From the NCBI GenBank assembly GCA_037349315.1, contig JBAIAC010000574.1, positions 1 through 64,000 on the forward strand: a DNA stretch of 64,000 nt, in the 5' to 3' direction. The stretch is from Chelydra serpentina (lineage: Eukaryota > Chordata > Testudines > Chelydridae). Under the pieces are notes generated by a model. It searched no databases, had not been told where the DNA came from, and saw nothing but the letters and a program-made list of their open reading frames with translations. This document shows, piece by piece, positions 23,267-36,100 of the stretch. The position numbers and the translations under genes are program-made. Within the stretch, counting starts at the first letter, position 1. Every line of letters starts with the position of its first letter.

Positions 23267-23287
23267 TTTATTATTAAACAAAATAAA
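23267..23287. terminator. Back-to-back polyadenylation signals for converging transcripts
   Basis: TTTATT at 23267-23272 is AATAAA on the minus strand and lies about 790 bp beyond the ARHGEF25 stop. AATAAA at 23282-23287 serves the plus strand. They sit in a rare AT-rich patch. Confidence 0.6.
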
Positions 23288-24055
23288 TCCCCCGCTCCCC
23301 GCCCGGGGCCCGGCAGCATGCATATACAGGGGCCTGCGAGCCCGGGGGGGGGGCGGGCGAGGCGCCTGGGGGGCCCCGCATTGCATTCCCTGGGCCACAA
23401 AGGGGGCCTGATTCCCATGGGGAGAGGTGAAGCCTGGGGGAGAAGCCGCCTTTGGGCTGGGCAGCAGGGCCAGGCCAGGTGGGGCGGGGGGCGGCATGTT
23501 GCAATCTCTGGGGCCAGAGATGGGGGGGTGGGAGGGAGCTGGCCCCGACAGTCTGGGGCTGCTAAACGTCCCCAGGGAGCAAGAGGGGACATCTGGGAAC
23601 CCCTCCCCCCCACAAAGCAGGGGGCAGTGGGGGCCACAGCTGGGGGTCAGGGCGACAGGGTCGAGGTCCGGTTGGGGGTCAGGGTGACAGGGTCGACGTC
23701 CGGCTGGGTCCAACCCAGCTCCCAGGTGGGGGCAGAGGCACCTCCCCCATCTCTCCAGAACCCCATTTGCCCCCTCCCCAGCACCCCACTGCCCAGCCCC
23801 ATGGCGGCTCCATGCACTGAAGGGTCCTGGGTGGGGGAGGGGAAGACCCCCGTATCCCCCTCAGCACGAGGGTCCTTGGCCAAAAGGAAGATGCTCAAGG
23901 TCACGTCCATGGTCCCTTCCCGGCTGCCCCTCCTCCTGGGGGGGGGCCCTCGCCTCCCCAGCTTCACTCCAGTCTCTGAGGGGGGGGCCCAGCCAGTCAC
24001 TCCCTGGGCTGGGGGAGGGGGCAGCATCCTCCAGAGTCCCCAGTGGGGGGGTGGG
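23288..24055 (-). other. ARHGEF25: ARHGEF25 3' UTR
   Basis: Unique sequence between the stop codon at 24056-24058 and the minus-strand AATAAA at 23267-23272. No competing exon is seen. Confidence 0.6.
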
Positions 24056-24145
24056 TCACAGCTCATCCTCGTCAAGTTTGGCAAGCCGGGCGCTGGGGGG
24101 GTCGGAGCCCGGCTCGGGGGGTGGGCAGCCGGCCCCCCTCAGGGC
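24056..24145 (-). CDS. ARHGEF25: ARHGEF25 exon 16 (last)
   Basis: Residues 624-652, ending [10 protein letters not shown] then TGA. Acceptor CTTGGCAG at 24146. Confidence 0.93.
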   Translation of the reverse strand, partial: ALRGAGCPPPEPGSDPPSARLAKLDEDEL

Positions 24146-27100
24146 CTGCCAAGAACAAACACAGCCAGGGTCAGCACCCCACCCCCAGCCAGACTGGCCC
24201 TGGCCCCCAGCACTCCTCTGCCCGCCCCAGTGCTGGGGGCCGCTGGCCCCTGCTCCCCAGGACACACAGTTCCCCCCCTAGCACCCCCAGGCCTCAGCCC
24301 CGAACTCACAAGAGCCGACCACAACCCGCCAGAGGACGGGAACCTTTGGAGATATGGGGCTCAGGGGGCTGTGGGCCAGGACGGGGGGGCACCGGTATAT
24401 CTGGGGGGGAGCCCAGGGCTGGGATAGGAAGGGGCTGCGGGTCAGGATTGGGGGGCATCGGTAGAGCTGTGGGGGGGAGCCCAGGGCTGGGATAGGAGGG
24501 GGCTGCAGGTCAGGACTGGGGGGACCGGTAGAGCTGGGGGGGGAGCCCAGGGCTGGGCTAGCAGGGGGCTGCAGCTCAGGACTGGGGGGTACCGGTAGAG
24601 CTTGGGGGGGGAGCCCAGGGCCGGAATAGGAAGGGGCTGTGGGTCAGGATTGAGGGGCACCGGTAGGGGGGGGAGCCCAGGGCTGGGATAGGAAGGGGCT
24701 GCAGGTAGGATTGAGGGGCACCGGTAGAGGGGGGCGGAGCCCAGGGCTGGGATAGGAAGGGGCTGCAGGTAGGATTGAGGGGCACCGGTAGGGCCCAAGG
24801 GGACGATGTGGCAAAGCAGGAGCTGAAGAGACAGGCGAGCCCCGCCGCCTCCCCTCTCCCACCGCCCCCCCAACCCCGGCCAGCCCCAGCCCAGGAAGGG
24901 AGCTGTTCCCATCACTCACCCCAGGGGGGGGCTCGCCTGGCTGGGGGCCCCCGGGGAAGTCAAGGCAGACCTGGGCCGGGGAGACCGTCCTGGCCACGGG
25001 GGAGCTCTGGCTGCGGGCAGGCTGCAAGCAAAGGACGAGGAGAGGTGGACCCAGGAGTCCTGGCTCTGGGAAGGGGCTTCCCCAGGGCTGGGCCGCTCAG
25101 ACTCCAACCTCAGTCCCTGCCCCCCCATCACCTACCTCAGCTGGGCCCCCCTCCCCGACCCTGACCTCAGTCCCTGCCCTCCATCCCCTAACTCAGCTGG
25201 GCCCCCCCCCCCAACCTCAGACCTGCCCCCCATCCCCTACCTCAGCTGCCCCCCCCGACCCTGACCTCAGTCTCTGCCCCCCACCCCCTACCTCATCTGG
25301 GCCCCCCAGGCCCCAACCTCAGTCCCTGCCCCCCATCCCCTACCTCAGCTGGGCCCCCCAGGCCCCAACCTCAGCCCCTGCCCCCTACCTCCTACCTCAG
25401 CTGGGCCCCCCCGACCTCAGACCTGCCCCCCCACCCCTACCTCAGCTGGGGCCCCCCCAGACCCCAACCTCAGTCCCTTCCCCCCATCCCCTACCTCAGC
25501 TGGGCCCCCCCGACCTCAGACCTGCCCCCCCCACCCCCTACCTCAGCTGGGCCCCCCAGTCCCTGCCCCCCCACACCAGCCCCCCCAGTACCTCAGTGGG
25601 CGGCGGGCGCTCTGGGCGCAGGTGGCTGCTGGGCAGGAGGAGCGAGGGCAGGGAGGAGTTGTAGGCGCGGAGGCCGGGCCCCATGCTCCTGTCCATGGAG
25701 GCGGAGGAGTGGGGCCGCAGGGGGCCGCTGGGTGGCGATGCCCGCGGGGCCCCCGCCCAGCCCAGGCTGTGGGATTTGCTCTCCCGCCGCTGGTACTCGA
25801 TGGGCGACTGCAGCGCTGGGGGGTGGAGGGGGGGAACCACACGGGACGTCACGTCCGTGACACGCGGGTCACACGCCGCACAGAGCCACACGCACGCTCA
25901 CACGGGCTGCACACGCCTGGGGCACGGGAGGGTCCCACGTGCCAACGCCCCCTGGGGGGAAGCTCCCCTCCCCTGAGCATTCTGGGAACCTCTCACCCAG
26001 CAGGGCCCTAGGGCAGGGCAGATACGGCGGGGGGGGGGGGGGGGGGGCGGAGAAATGCAACCCAGGTGGGAGTGGGCTAGGGCAGCCCGGAGGGCGGGGT
26101 TAGGGCAGCCCAGAGGGTGGGGCATATGGGGGCGGGGCAGCCCAGGGGAAGGGGAGGGGCTAGGGCAGCCCAGGGGGTGGGGCAGCCTGGGGCGGGGCTG
26201 GGGGCGGGGCAGCCCAGGGGCAGGCCTGGGGAGAAGAGAGGGCTAGATCAACCCCGGGGGCTAGGGCAGACCAGGGGATGGGGCAGGGCAGCCTGGGGGC
26301 GGGGAGCTGAGGCAGCCCAGGGGGAGGGAGAGGGGCTGAGGCAGCCCAGGGGTGGGGCAGCCTTGGGGTAGGGCAGCCTGGGGGCAGGGGAGGGGAGCTA
26401 AGGCAGCCCTGGGGAGAAGGGGGGCTAGGGTAGCCCAGGGGGAGGGGCTAGGGCAGCCCAGGGGGAGGGGCTAGGGCAGCCCAGGGGGAGGGGCTGTGGG
26501 CAGGGCAGCCTGGGGGCGGGGCAGCCCAGGGGCAGCCCTGGGGAGAAGTGAGGGCTAGAGCAACCCTGGGGAGTGGGGGCGGGGGGGTTGTGGGCAGGGC
26601 AGCCTAGGGGCAGGAGGGGGAGCTGGGGCAGCCCTGGGGAGAAGTGGGGGCTAGAGCAACCCTGGGGAGTGGGGGCAGGGGGGTTGTGGGCAGGGCAGCC
26701 AGGGGGCGGGAGGGGGAGCTGGGGCAGCCCTGGGGAGAAGGGGGAGCCCTGGGGAGGGGGACACCTACCATTGAGGAAGTCGCGCTGGGTCTCCAGGATG
26801 TGGCTGATGTCGGCCGCCCAGGCCCGGGCGATCTCTGGGGCCGCGGCCTGGAGCACGTAGCGGACGCTGCTGCGGTCGGCCCCCCGGGACCTCAGGGCGA
26901 ACTTGCAGGGGTCGTTCTCCACGCCCTCCTCCAGCCCCAGGCAGCTGACCTGCCGCAGGGAGCCCAGCCTGAGAGGGGAGCCGGCCCAGCCCCTCACCGG
27001 CTGCCCCCTCCTCCTCAGGCTCCATGGGTGGGGGGCGGGGCCTACCAGGGTGGGGCGCCATGGCTGGGGTGTGGCCTTCTAGAGGTGAGGGCGGGGCCTG

Positions 27101-30100
27101 CCAGGGGCGGGGCTCCACGGGTGGGGTGTGACCTGCTACAGGTGGGGGCCCCTGGGTCCAGGGTGTGGTCTGCTACAGGTGGGGCTTCATGGGCGAGGGA
27201 GTGGCCTGCCAGGGGCGGGGCTCCATGGGTGGGGGCGGGGCCTTCCAGGGGCGGGGCTCCACGGGTGGGGGCGGGGCCTGCCAGGGGCGGGGCTCCATGG
27301 GTGGGGTGTGACCTGCTACAGGTGGGGCCCCCTGGGTCCGGGGTGTGCTCTGCTAGAGGTGGGGCTCCATGGGTGAGGGAGTGGCCTGCCAGGGGCGGGG
27401 CTCCACGGGTGGGGGCGGGGCTCCCTGGCCGGGGGCGGGGCCTGCCGGGGCAGAGCTCCCTGGCTGGGGGCGGGGCTCCCGGCCCTACCTTGATGCTGCT
27501 CTTGAAGAGGTAGGCGGGCGTGGCGAAGGCCTTGCGCCGCTCCAGCGGCTCGCTGAGGATGACGAGCTGCTCGAAGAGGAAGACGCGTCGCTCCCGGCAG
27601 CGCGGCAGGAACCCGCCGTCCTGCTCCGTCACCCAGAAGGTGTCCTGCTGCAGCAGCTTCCCCTGCGCCGTCAGCTTGCCCTGGGAGGGGGGCGGGAGAG
27701 AGGGGTCATGGGGGGGCCAAAAACTTCCTGTCACCCCCCCCCCCTGCGCCCCACCAATACCTGACACAGCCGGCCAGCGCCCCCACCTGACCACGCCCCA
27801 GCCCCCCATCAGCGCCCCACTCCATCTGGCCAATCAGGGAACAGCCACGGCCCCACGGGACCCCTTGGGGTGCTCCCACAGGGACAAGGACCCTTTAACT
27901 CCTCCACCTCCAGAGGGCACAGATCCTCTAACCCCCCCAGTGGGCACAGACCCCCTAATCCCCCCCACATCCCCGGAGTGCCCCTGGGGGGGCCATGGCG
28001 GGCTGACAGCATAGCCACCTCCATCCCCCTGCGGTGGGAGCAGAGGCTGCCCCAGCCCAGAGCCTATACGTGGGGGGGAGATGGTTGATTTCTCCGCCCC
28101 CCCTCGATGGATCCCAATGCCCGGAGCTCAGAGGAGAGACACCCCCCTCCCCCCGACTCCTACCTCGAAGCCCTGCAGCCGCCCCACGTTCATCATGTCA
28201 TTGCAGCGCTTGGGCACGAAGCACATCACCTCCACGGCTTTCTGTGGGGCAAGTGGGGGGGTGGGGGTGAGAGCCGGGGAGAGGCCCTGGGCCCGGCGCA
28301 CCCCGGGTGGCAGAGTTGGGTGGGTTCTCCCCAGACTCGGGCGCCTCTCCCACCCCGTGCCCCCCCGCCGCCCATGTAATGACCCAGTCGCTTTCATTTT
28401 CCCAAGGGGAACTGAACCAACCCCAGGATGAACCCTCTGCCAAACACCCCCCTCCGGTCCCCACGGAGATGCTGCTCTGTACCCCCTCTGGTCCCCACGG
28501 AGATGCTGTCCCTTGCCCCCCCTGGTTCCCATGGAGACGCTGCCCTGTGGTCCCCCAGTTCCCACGGAAATGCTTCCTGCTGCCCCCTCTGCTCCCCATG
28601 GACACACTGCCCGGGCCCCCTCTGGTCCCCATAGAGACGCTTCCCCGTGCCACCTGGTCCCCACGGAGATGCTGCCATTTGCACCCTCCAGTCTCCACGG
28701 AGATGCTGCCCCATGCCCCCTCCGGTCCCCATGGAGATGCTGCCCTATGCACCCTCCAGTCCCCACGGAGACGCTGCCCCATGCCCCCTCCGGTCCCCAT
28801 GGAGATGCTGTCCCTTGCCCCCCTGGTTCCCATGGAGACGCTGCCCTGTGGTCCCCCAGGTCCCACGGAAATGCTTCCTGCTGCCCACTTCAGTCCCCAT
28901 GGAGACGTTGCCCGTGCCCCCTCCGGTCCCCAAGGAGACGCTACCCCATGGCCCCCCGGTTCCCATGGAAATGTTGCCCAATCCCCCCTGACACTGCTAC
29001 AGGGTTGGGATGGTGCATTTGCAGGGGGCGACCCCTAAGCCCAGTGGGGCCTTGCCCTGCGCAGAGGCTTGTGGGCCGGGCCCCCCCTGCTCCCGCCGTC
29101 CCTACCTCCAGCTGCTCCGTGTCCATCCCGGCCTTGCTGTAGTACTTCAGGAAATCCTGGGACGCAAGAGAAAAGGGACTGGGGGACGGGGTTCGACTCC
29201 AGATCCTGGATGCGATAGGAAAGGGGGTGCCCGGACCCTCCCAAGGGGCTGGCAAGGGCCCCAGTTAACCCGCAAGCAGAGGGCCTCCCTCCTAACATGG
29301 GCAGGGCAGGAGGAAGAAGCAGATGGCTCGTGCCCCCTGGCAGTGTGCCAGGGCTGGGAGCCTGGTTCAGAGCCACCCTGTCCTACTCAGCTCGCAGGGC
29401 TGGGTCCCCAAGATGCTGGGTTCGCTGCTTTTTACACCAAGTCTTCAGCATAACCCAGAGCAGGGGTTTATGGAACATCCCCAGCACTGGGCAGCCCGGC
29501 GTGGGCGGCTGGCTCTGGGGTGGAGCGTCCCCGGCCCTGGGCAGCCCGGTGTGGGGGCCGGCTCTGGGGCGGAGCGTCCCCGGCCCTGGGCAGCCCGATG
29601 TGGGCGGCTGGCTCTGGGGTGGAGCATCTCCAGCCCTGGGCAGCCCGGCGTGGGCGGCTGGCTCTGGGGCAGAGCGTCCCTGGCCCTGGGCAGCCCGGCG
29701 TGGGCGGCTGGCTCTGGGGTGGAGCGTTTCCAGCCCTGGGCAGCCCGGCGTGGGCGGCTGGCTCTGGGGTGGAGCGTCTCCAGCCCTGGTGAGCCCAGCG
29801 GGGGCGGCTGGCTCTGGGGCGGAGCGTCTCCAGCCTTGGGCAGCCCGGCGTGGGCGGCTGGCTCTGGGGCGGAGCGTCTCCAGCCTTGGGCAGCCCGGCG
29901 TGGGCGGCTGGCTCTGGGGTGGAGCGTCTCCGGCCCTGGGCAGCCCGGCGTGGGCGGCTGGCTCTGGGGTGGAGCGTCTCCGGCCTTGGTCAGCCCGGCG
30001 TGGGCGGCTGGTTCTGGGGTGGAGCGTCTCCAGCCTTGGGCAGCCCGGCGTGGGCGGCTGGCTCTGAGGCGGAGCGTTTCCAGCCCTGGGCAGCCCGGCG

Positions 30101-33100
30101 TGGGCGGCTGACTCTGGAGCGGAGCGTTTCCAGCCCTGGCCAGCCCGGCGTGGGCGGCTGGCTCTGGGGCGGAGCGTCTCCAGCCCTGGGCAGCCCGGCG
30201 TGGGCGGCTGGCTCTGGGGCGGAGCGTCCCCGGCCCTGGGCAGCCCGGTGTGGGCGGCTGGCTCTGGGGCGGAGCGTCTCCGGCCTTGGGCAGCCCGATG
30301 TGGGCGGCTGGCTCTGGGGCGGAGCGTCTCCAGCCCTGGGCAGCCCGGCGTGGGCGGCTGGCTCTGGGGCGTAGCGTTTCCAGCCCTGGCCAGCCCGGCG
30401 TGGGCGGCTGGCTCTGGGGCGGAGCGTCCCCGGCCCTGGGCAGCCCGGTGTGGGCGGCTGGCTCTGGGGCGGAGCGTCTCCGGCCTTGGGCAGCCCGATG
30501 TGGGCGGCTGGCTCTGGGGCGGAGCGTCTCCGGCCCTGGGCAGCCCGGCGTGGGCGGCTGGCTCTGGGGCGTAGCGTTTCCAGCCCTGGGCAGCCCGGCG
30601 TGGGCGGCTGGCTCTGGGGCAGAGCGTTTCCAGCCCTGGGCAGCCCGGCGTGGGCGGCTGGCTCTGGGGCGGAGTGTTTCCAGCCCTGGGCAGCCCGGCA
30701 TGGGTGGCTGGCTCTGGGGCGGAGCGTTTCCAGCCCTGGGCAGCCCGGCGTGGGCGGCTGGCTCTGGGGCGGAGCGTCCCCGGCCCTGGCAGACCTTCCT
30801 CACCTTGAGCAGCAGCTGGTATTTCATGATCCTCTGCACCGGCTTGATCAGCAGGTCGTTGAGCTGCAGCCTGTGACCCAGCTCCTGCTTCATCTCCTGG
30901 GGAAACAGAGGCAGCACGTCAGCCCCCGGGGCCCCCCACTGGCCCGGTCCTGCCCACCTCCAGGAGGGTCGGGAGGGGCCAGCCAGGGCAGCAGGGTGGG
31001 GGGCAGATGGGGTGAGCTAGGGTCCCGGCTGGGGGTGCGAGGAGGGGGGGTCAGATGTAGCGAGGTGGGATTCTGGCTGGGGGGGGTAGGAAGGGGTGAG
31101 CCAGGACAGCGAGAGGAGGTTCAGACAGGGGGAACTGGGGTACCGAGGGTGGGGGGGTCAGATGGGGCAGGTTGCAGAGGGCAAGGGGGGGAGCACGGGG
31201 GGGGGGTTCCAATGGGGGTAACCAGAGTCCCAGCTGTGGGTGGGGGGGTCGTACAGGGACCAGATGGGGAAGCCGGGGTCCCCTCACCTCGAAATAGGAG
31301 TCGATGTACTCAGAGACTATGTGCTCCGATTTGGGCTTGTTCTGGCAGTAAACGACGTACATGTGCAAACGGCGCTCCTGGAAGGGAACGGGGGGCAGGT
31401 GACAACGGTCCCAGGCACACGCCTGCACATGCCAGCACATGCCCCACACATGCACACACCCCCCCAACACGTGCCAGCCCACGCGAGCACATGCTACGTC
31501 ACGCTGGAACATGCTCCCGCGTCTATCCCCACAGGAGAGGTGGCAGGGCTCCTGCGGCACCATATGGCAGCCAGCCCCATGGCGTGGGGCCCTCGCGATG
31601 TGGGGCAGGAAGCGGGGAGGGGTGGGGGCAAGCATAGATCGGGGGCGGGGCCCTCACGGTGTGAAGGGGCGGGGCATGGTGGGGCGGGGCCCTTGTGGCA
31701 TGATGGGGCAAGACCTGTGGGAGGGGCAGAGGCCATGTGGCCTGTGGGGCAGGGCCCTCTTGGTGTGACAGGGCAGGACCTGGGCCTCATGGCATGGCGA
31801 GGCGGAGGGGTGGGGCAGGGCCTGGGGGGCGTGATGAGGTGGGGTCCTCGTGGCATGGTGGGACCTGGGGGCAGGGCCCGGGTAGCATGATGGGGTGGGA
31901 CCTGGGGGGGCATGCCAAGGTGGGGTTGGGGGTCAGGACCTGGTGGCAGGGTGGGGGTGGGGCCGAGGGACAGGGTGGGGGTGGAGCCAGGAGGGGTGGC
32001 TGGGCTGGGGGCAGGGCTAGTGGTGTGGGCAGGCCTGGGGGCCCGCTACTGGTGGGGCGGGGGGTCTGGTGGTGGGGCAGGGCTGGGGGCAGGGCTGGGG
32101 GTGTGGGCAGGGCAGGGCCGGGGGGCAGGGCCGTGCCAGGGGCAGGGCCCGGGGGGGCTGGTGAGGCAGGGCTGGGGGGCAGGGTGGGGCCGGGGGGCAG
32201 GGTCTGGGGGCAGGGCAGTGCCAAGGGCAGAGCCCGGGGGGCTGGTGAGGCAGGGCTGGGGGCAGGGTTGGGGGGCAGGGCAGTGCCAGGGGGGCTGGTG
32301 AGGCAGGGCTGGGGTCAGGGTCAGGGGTCAGGGTGGGGCCGGGGGACAGGGTCAGGGTGGGGCCGGGGCAGGGCCCGGGGGACTGGCCAGGCAGGGCTGG
32401 GAGTGGGGCAGGGCTGGAGGCGGGGTAGTGCCAGGGGCAGAGCCTGGGGGGCTGGTGAGGCAGGGCTGGGGGCAGGGCGGGGCCGGAGGGCAGAGTCTGG
32501 GGCAGGGTGGGACTGGGGGGGCAGGGCAGCGCTGGGGGCAGGGCCCGGGGGGACTGGCCAGGCAGGGCTGGGGGTGGGGTGGGGCCGGGGGGCTGGCGAG
32601 GCAGGGCTGGGGGGCAGGGCGGGGCCGGAGGGCAGAGTCTGGGGCAGGGTGGGACTGGGGGGGCAGGGCACTGCTGGGGGCAGAGCCCGGGGGGCTGGCC
32701 AGGCAGGGCTGGGGTGGGGCCGGGGGGCTGGCGAGGCAGGGCTGGGGGCAGGGCGGGGCCGGAGGGCAGAGTCTGGGCAGGGTGGGACTGGGGGGGCAGG
32801 GCAGCGCTGGGGGCAGGGCCCGGGGGGACTGGCCAGGCAGGGCTGGGAGTGGGGCAGGGCTGGAGGCGGGGTAGTGCCAGGGGCAGAGCCTGGGGGGCTG
32901 GTGAGGCAGGGCTGGGGGCAGGGCGGGGCCGGAGGGCAGAGTCTGGGCAGGGTGGGACTGGGGGGGCAGGGCAGCGCTGGGGGCAGGGCCCGGGGGGACT
33001 GGCCAGGCAGGGCACATGCCGCGACGCCCGGGACTCACGTGCTTTATAAAGAGCTGCGCCAGCAGGTCCGGGTTGTGCAGACATTTCTCCAGCTCTTGGA

Positions 33101-36100
33101 GGAAGTAACTGGGGGAGGGGAGGGGAGGGGAGGCGGCAGAGAGGGCTGAGAACCATGGGGCAGACCCACACCGACCCTCCGCCCCCCCCCCCCCAGCCCC
33201 TCAGGCATCCGGGTGTGCCGGGGCCCAGCGCACGGCCTGGCACGCGGGCACCGCAAGGGGCCACGTCTGGGAGAGGACAGAGCAGGGCACTGGATGGCTG
33301 GAAGCCGGGGACTCGCCTGGCACCCGCAGACGTCGCCCGGATCCTGCCAGAGCCCGGGCACCCCCCTGCAGCGGGCGGAAGGGGGGGATGTCGCTGCAGA
33401 GATCTCTTGGGGGTGTCTCTATGTGCCCCCCCCCCAGCCTATACCTAGGTGGGGGGAGGCAGCCGGCCTGGCCCTGGCAGTACAGGGAGACCCAGCCCCT
33501 GAGACACAGTGTGGGGGGCGGGGGCTGTCCCTGTGACCCACGCGGGGGGAGGGGGATGGTGGGGGGCCTCAGATCCCCTGACTCACTCCTTGTGCCAGTC
33601 GTAGATCTGGTGGATGTTCCCGAAGATGATCTTGTCCTTGCCCTCCATGTCCTCGGGCACGCCCTGGGCACGCATAGTCGCCATGTAGCCCTGGGGGCAG
33701 GAGGGGCGGGTTAGCGGTGGGGGGTGGGGGAGCCCCTGGTGGGAGGTGCTGGGCCAAGGGAGAGGCGTCTGCTCACCCCAGGGAGGGGCCGTGTTCCTTG
33801 GGCAGAGCACTGGGGCTGCGGGAGGGGTCTGCGGGGAGGCACTAGGCTGGGGGGGGGTTACCCGGGTGGGGGGCCTCTAGGACTGGGCCTACTGCTTGCT
33901 GTGGAGGGCTGTCCGGGGAGGGGGACCCTAGGGCTGGTGGCTGTCCGGGGAGGGGGCCCTGGGGTGGGGGTGCTGCCCAGGAAGGGGGGGCCCTAGGCTG
34001 GTGGCTGTCTGGGGAGGGGAGCAGGGTGCTGGGGGCTGTCTGGAGAGGGGAGTTCTGGGAGGGGGTTCACACCTCCACTATCTGGCCCAGGTCCTCCACG
34101 TACATCTTCTCCGTCTCCACGAGCTCGGTGAGGACGAACCTGCCCACGGGAGGGAACGGCCACGTCTGAAAGCGGGGAGGGGACGCGGCCCCTTGTGAGA
34201 CCCCCCCCCTTCCATCCTCCCCGTCCCGCCCTCGGATGCCAGGGGGAGACGCCCCGGCCCTCTCCCAGATCAATCCCAGAGCGATGCCGGGGAGGGACCC
34301 CAGCCCTGCCCCTGGCACCCACAGACCGGCCCGCTGGCACCCCCCACCCAGGAAGCCCCATCCATGCCCCCTGTCACCTCCTAGCCAGGAACCCCATCCC
34401 TGAAACCTGGTACCTCCACCCAGGACCCCATCCCTACCCCCTGGTACCTCCACCCAGGAACCCCCATCCCTGATACCTGGTACCTCCACCCAGGAACCCT
34501 ATCCCTGACCCCTGGTACCTCCACCCAGGAACCCCCATCCCTACCCCCTGGTACCTCCACCTAGGAACCCCATCCCTGATACCTGGTACCTCCACCGAGG
34601 AACCCCCATCCCTACCCCCTGGTACCTCCACCCAGGAACCTCCATCCCTACCCCCTGGTACCTCCACCCAGGAACCCCCATCCCTACCCCCTGGTACCTC
34701 CACCCAGGAACCCCATCCCTGACTCCTGGTACCTCCACCCAGGAACCCCCATCCCTACCCCCTGGTACCTCCACCCAGGAACCCCCATCCCTGACCCCTG
34801 GTACCTCCACCCAGGAACCCCCATCCCTGACCCCCCGGTACCTCCACCCAGGAACCCCCATCCCTGACTCCTGGTACCTCCACCCAGGAACCCCCATCCC
34901 TACCCCCTGGTACCTCCACCCAGGAACCCCCATCCCTGACCCCTGGTACCTCCACCCAGGAACCCCCATCCCTACCCACTGGTACCTCCACCGAGGAACC
35001 CCATCCCTACCCCTGGTACCTCCACCCAGGAACCCCCATCCCTACCCCCCGGTACCTCCACCCAGGAACCCCCATCCCTACCCCCTGGTACCTCCACCCA
35101 GGAACCCCCATCCCTGACCCCTGGTACCTCCACCCAGGAACCCCCATCCCTACCCACTGGTACCTCCACCCAGGAACCCCCATCCCTACCCACTGGTACC
35201 TCCACCGAGGAACCCCATCCCTACCCCTGGTACCTCCACCCAGGAACCCCCATCCCTACCCCCTGGTACCTCCACCCAGGAACCCCCATCCCTGACCCCT
35301 GGTACCTCCACCCAGGAACCCCCATCCCTGACCCCTGGCACCCCCAGCCCTGTCCCGCGGGCGCAGCGGCTCCACTTACATACTCTTTTCTAAGGCACTC
35401 TTTCGCTCCTCCTCACTCGTTATCTCTTCCGGGGGGAGCTCTTCACAGGGGGGCAGGGCTTGGGGGTCACTGGGGACATGAAGGGGGCTGGGGCCCTGCT
35501 GGTGGGGAGGGGAGACACAGTTAGGGGGCACGGAGCAGCCCTGCCCACTCCCAGCCGGGGATTGGCAACCGGCCTCGAGGCTGCTGGGGAAAGAGCCCTG
35601 GGAGACCCCGCCAGGTGGGGGACGCGGGGGCCCGTGGGAAGCTGGGGCAGGGGCCTGCCCTGGAAGGGGCCCTCGGTGGGGCACGGAAAGCACCAACCTC
35701 CTCCCCCCTGCCCCAAGTCACTTCCCCCGAGAGCCAGGATTGAGGGGCCCCTCTCATTCTAATGCATGAGCACAGGGGCGTGTCCGCGTGCGAGGGGTGT
35801 CTGTGCGCACGTAGGGGCACATCGGTGTGTGCAATGGTGTGTGTGGGGGGGCCTGTCTGTGATCACGTGGGCTTGGCTGCGTGTGCAGTGGTGTGTGTCT
35901 GCGTGTGCAACGGCACCTGTGCTTGGTGTGTCTGTGTGTAATGGTACGTGTGTTTGGGATGTGTCTGTGTGTGCACAGGGTGTGTGTGTGGGGGGTGTCT
36001 GTGTGTGCAATGGCATGCATGCACGGAGCGTGTCTGCGTGTGCACGGGATGTGTGTGGGGCGTGTCAGTGTGTGCAATGGGGTGTGTGCAGGGTGTGTCT

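Noticed and set aside
29445..30917. 490-residue open frame on the minus strand
   Set aside because: Only the first part (exon 9) is coding; the rest is read-through into the 50-bp array after a good GTGAGG donor, and exon 10 follows in phase.
31737..33264. Open frames of 415 and 470 residues rich in Gly or Pro
   Set aside because: They arise from the G-rich intron 7 array. Real exon 7 (33039-33108) is in another frame and only 70 nt long.
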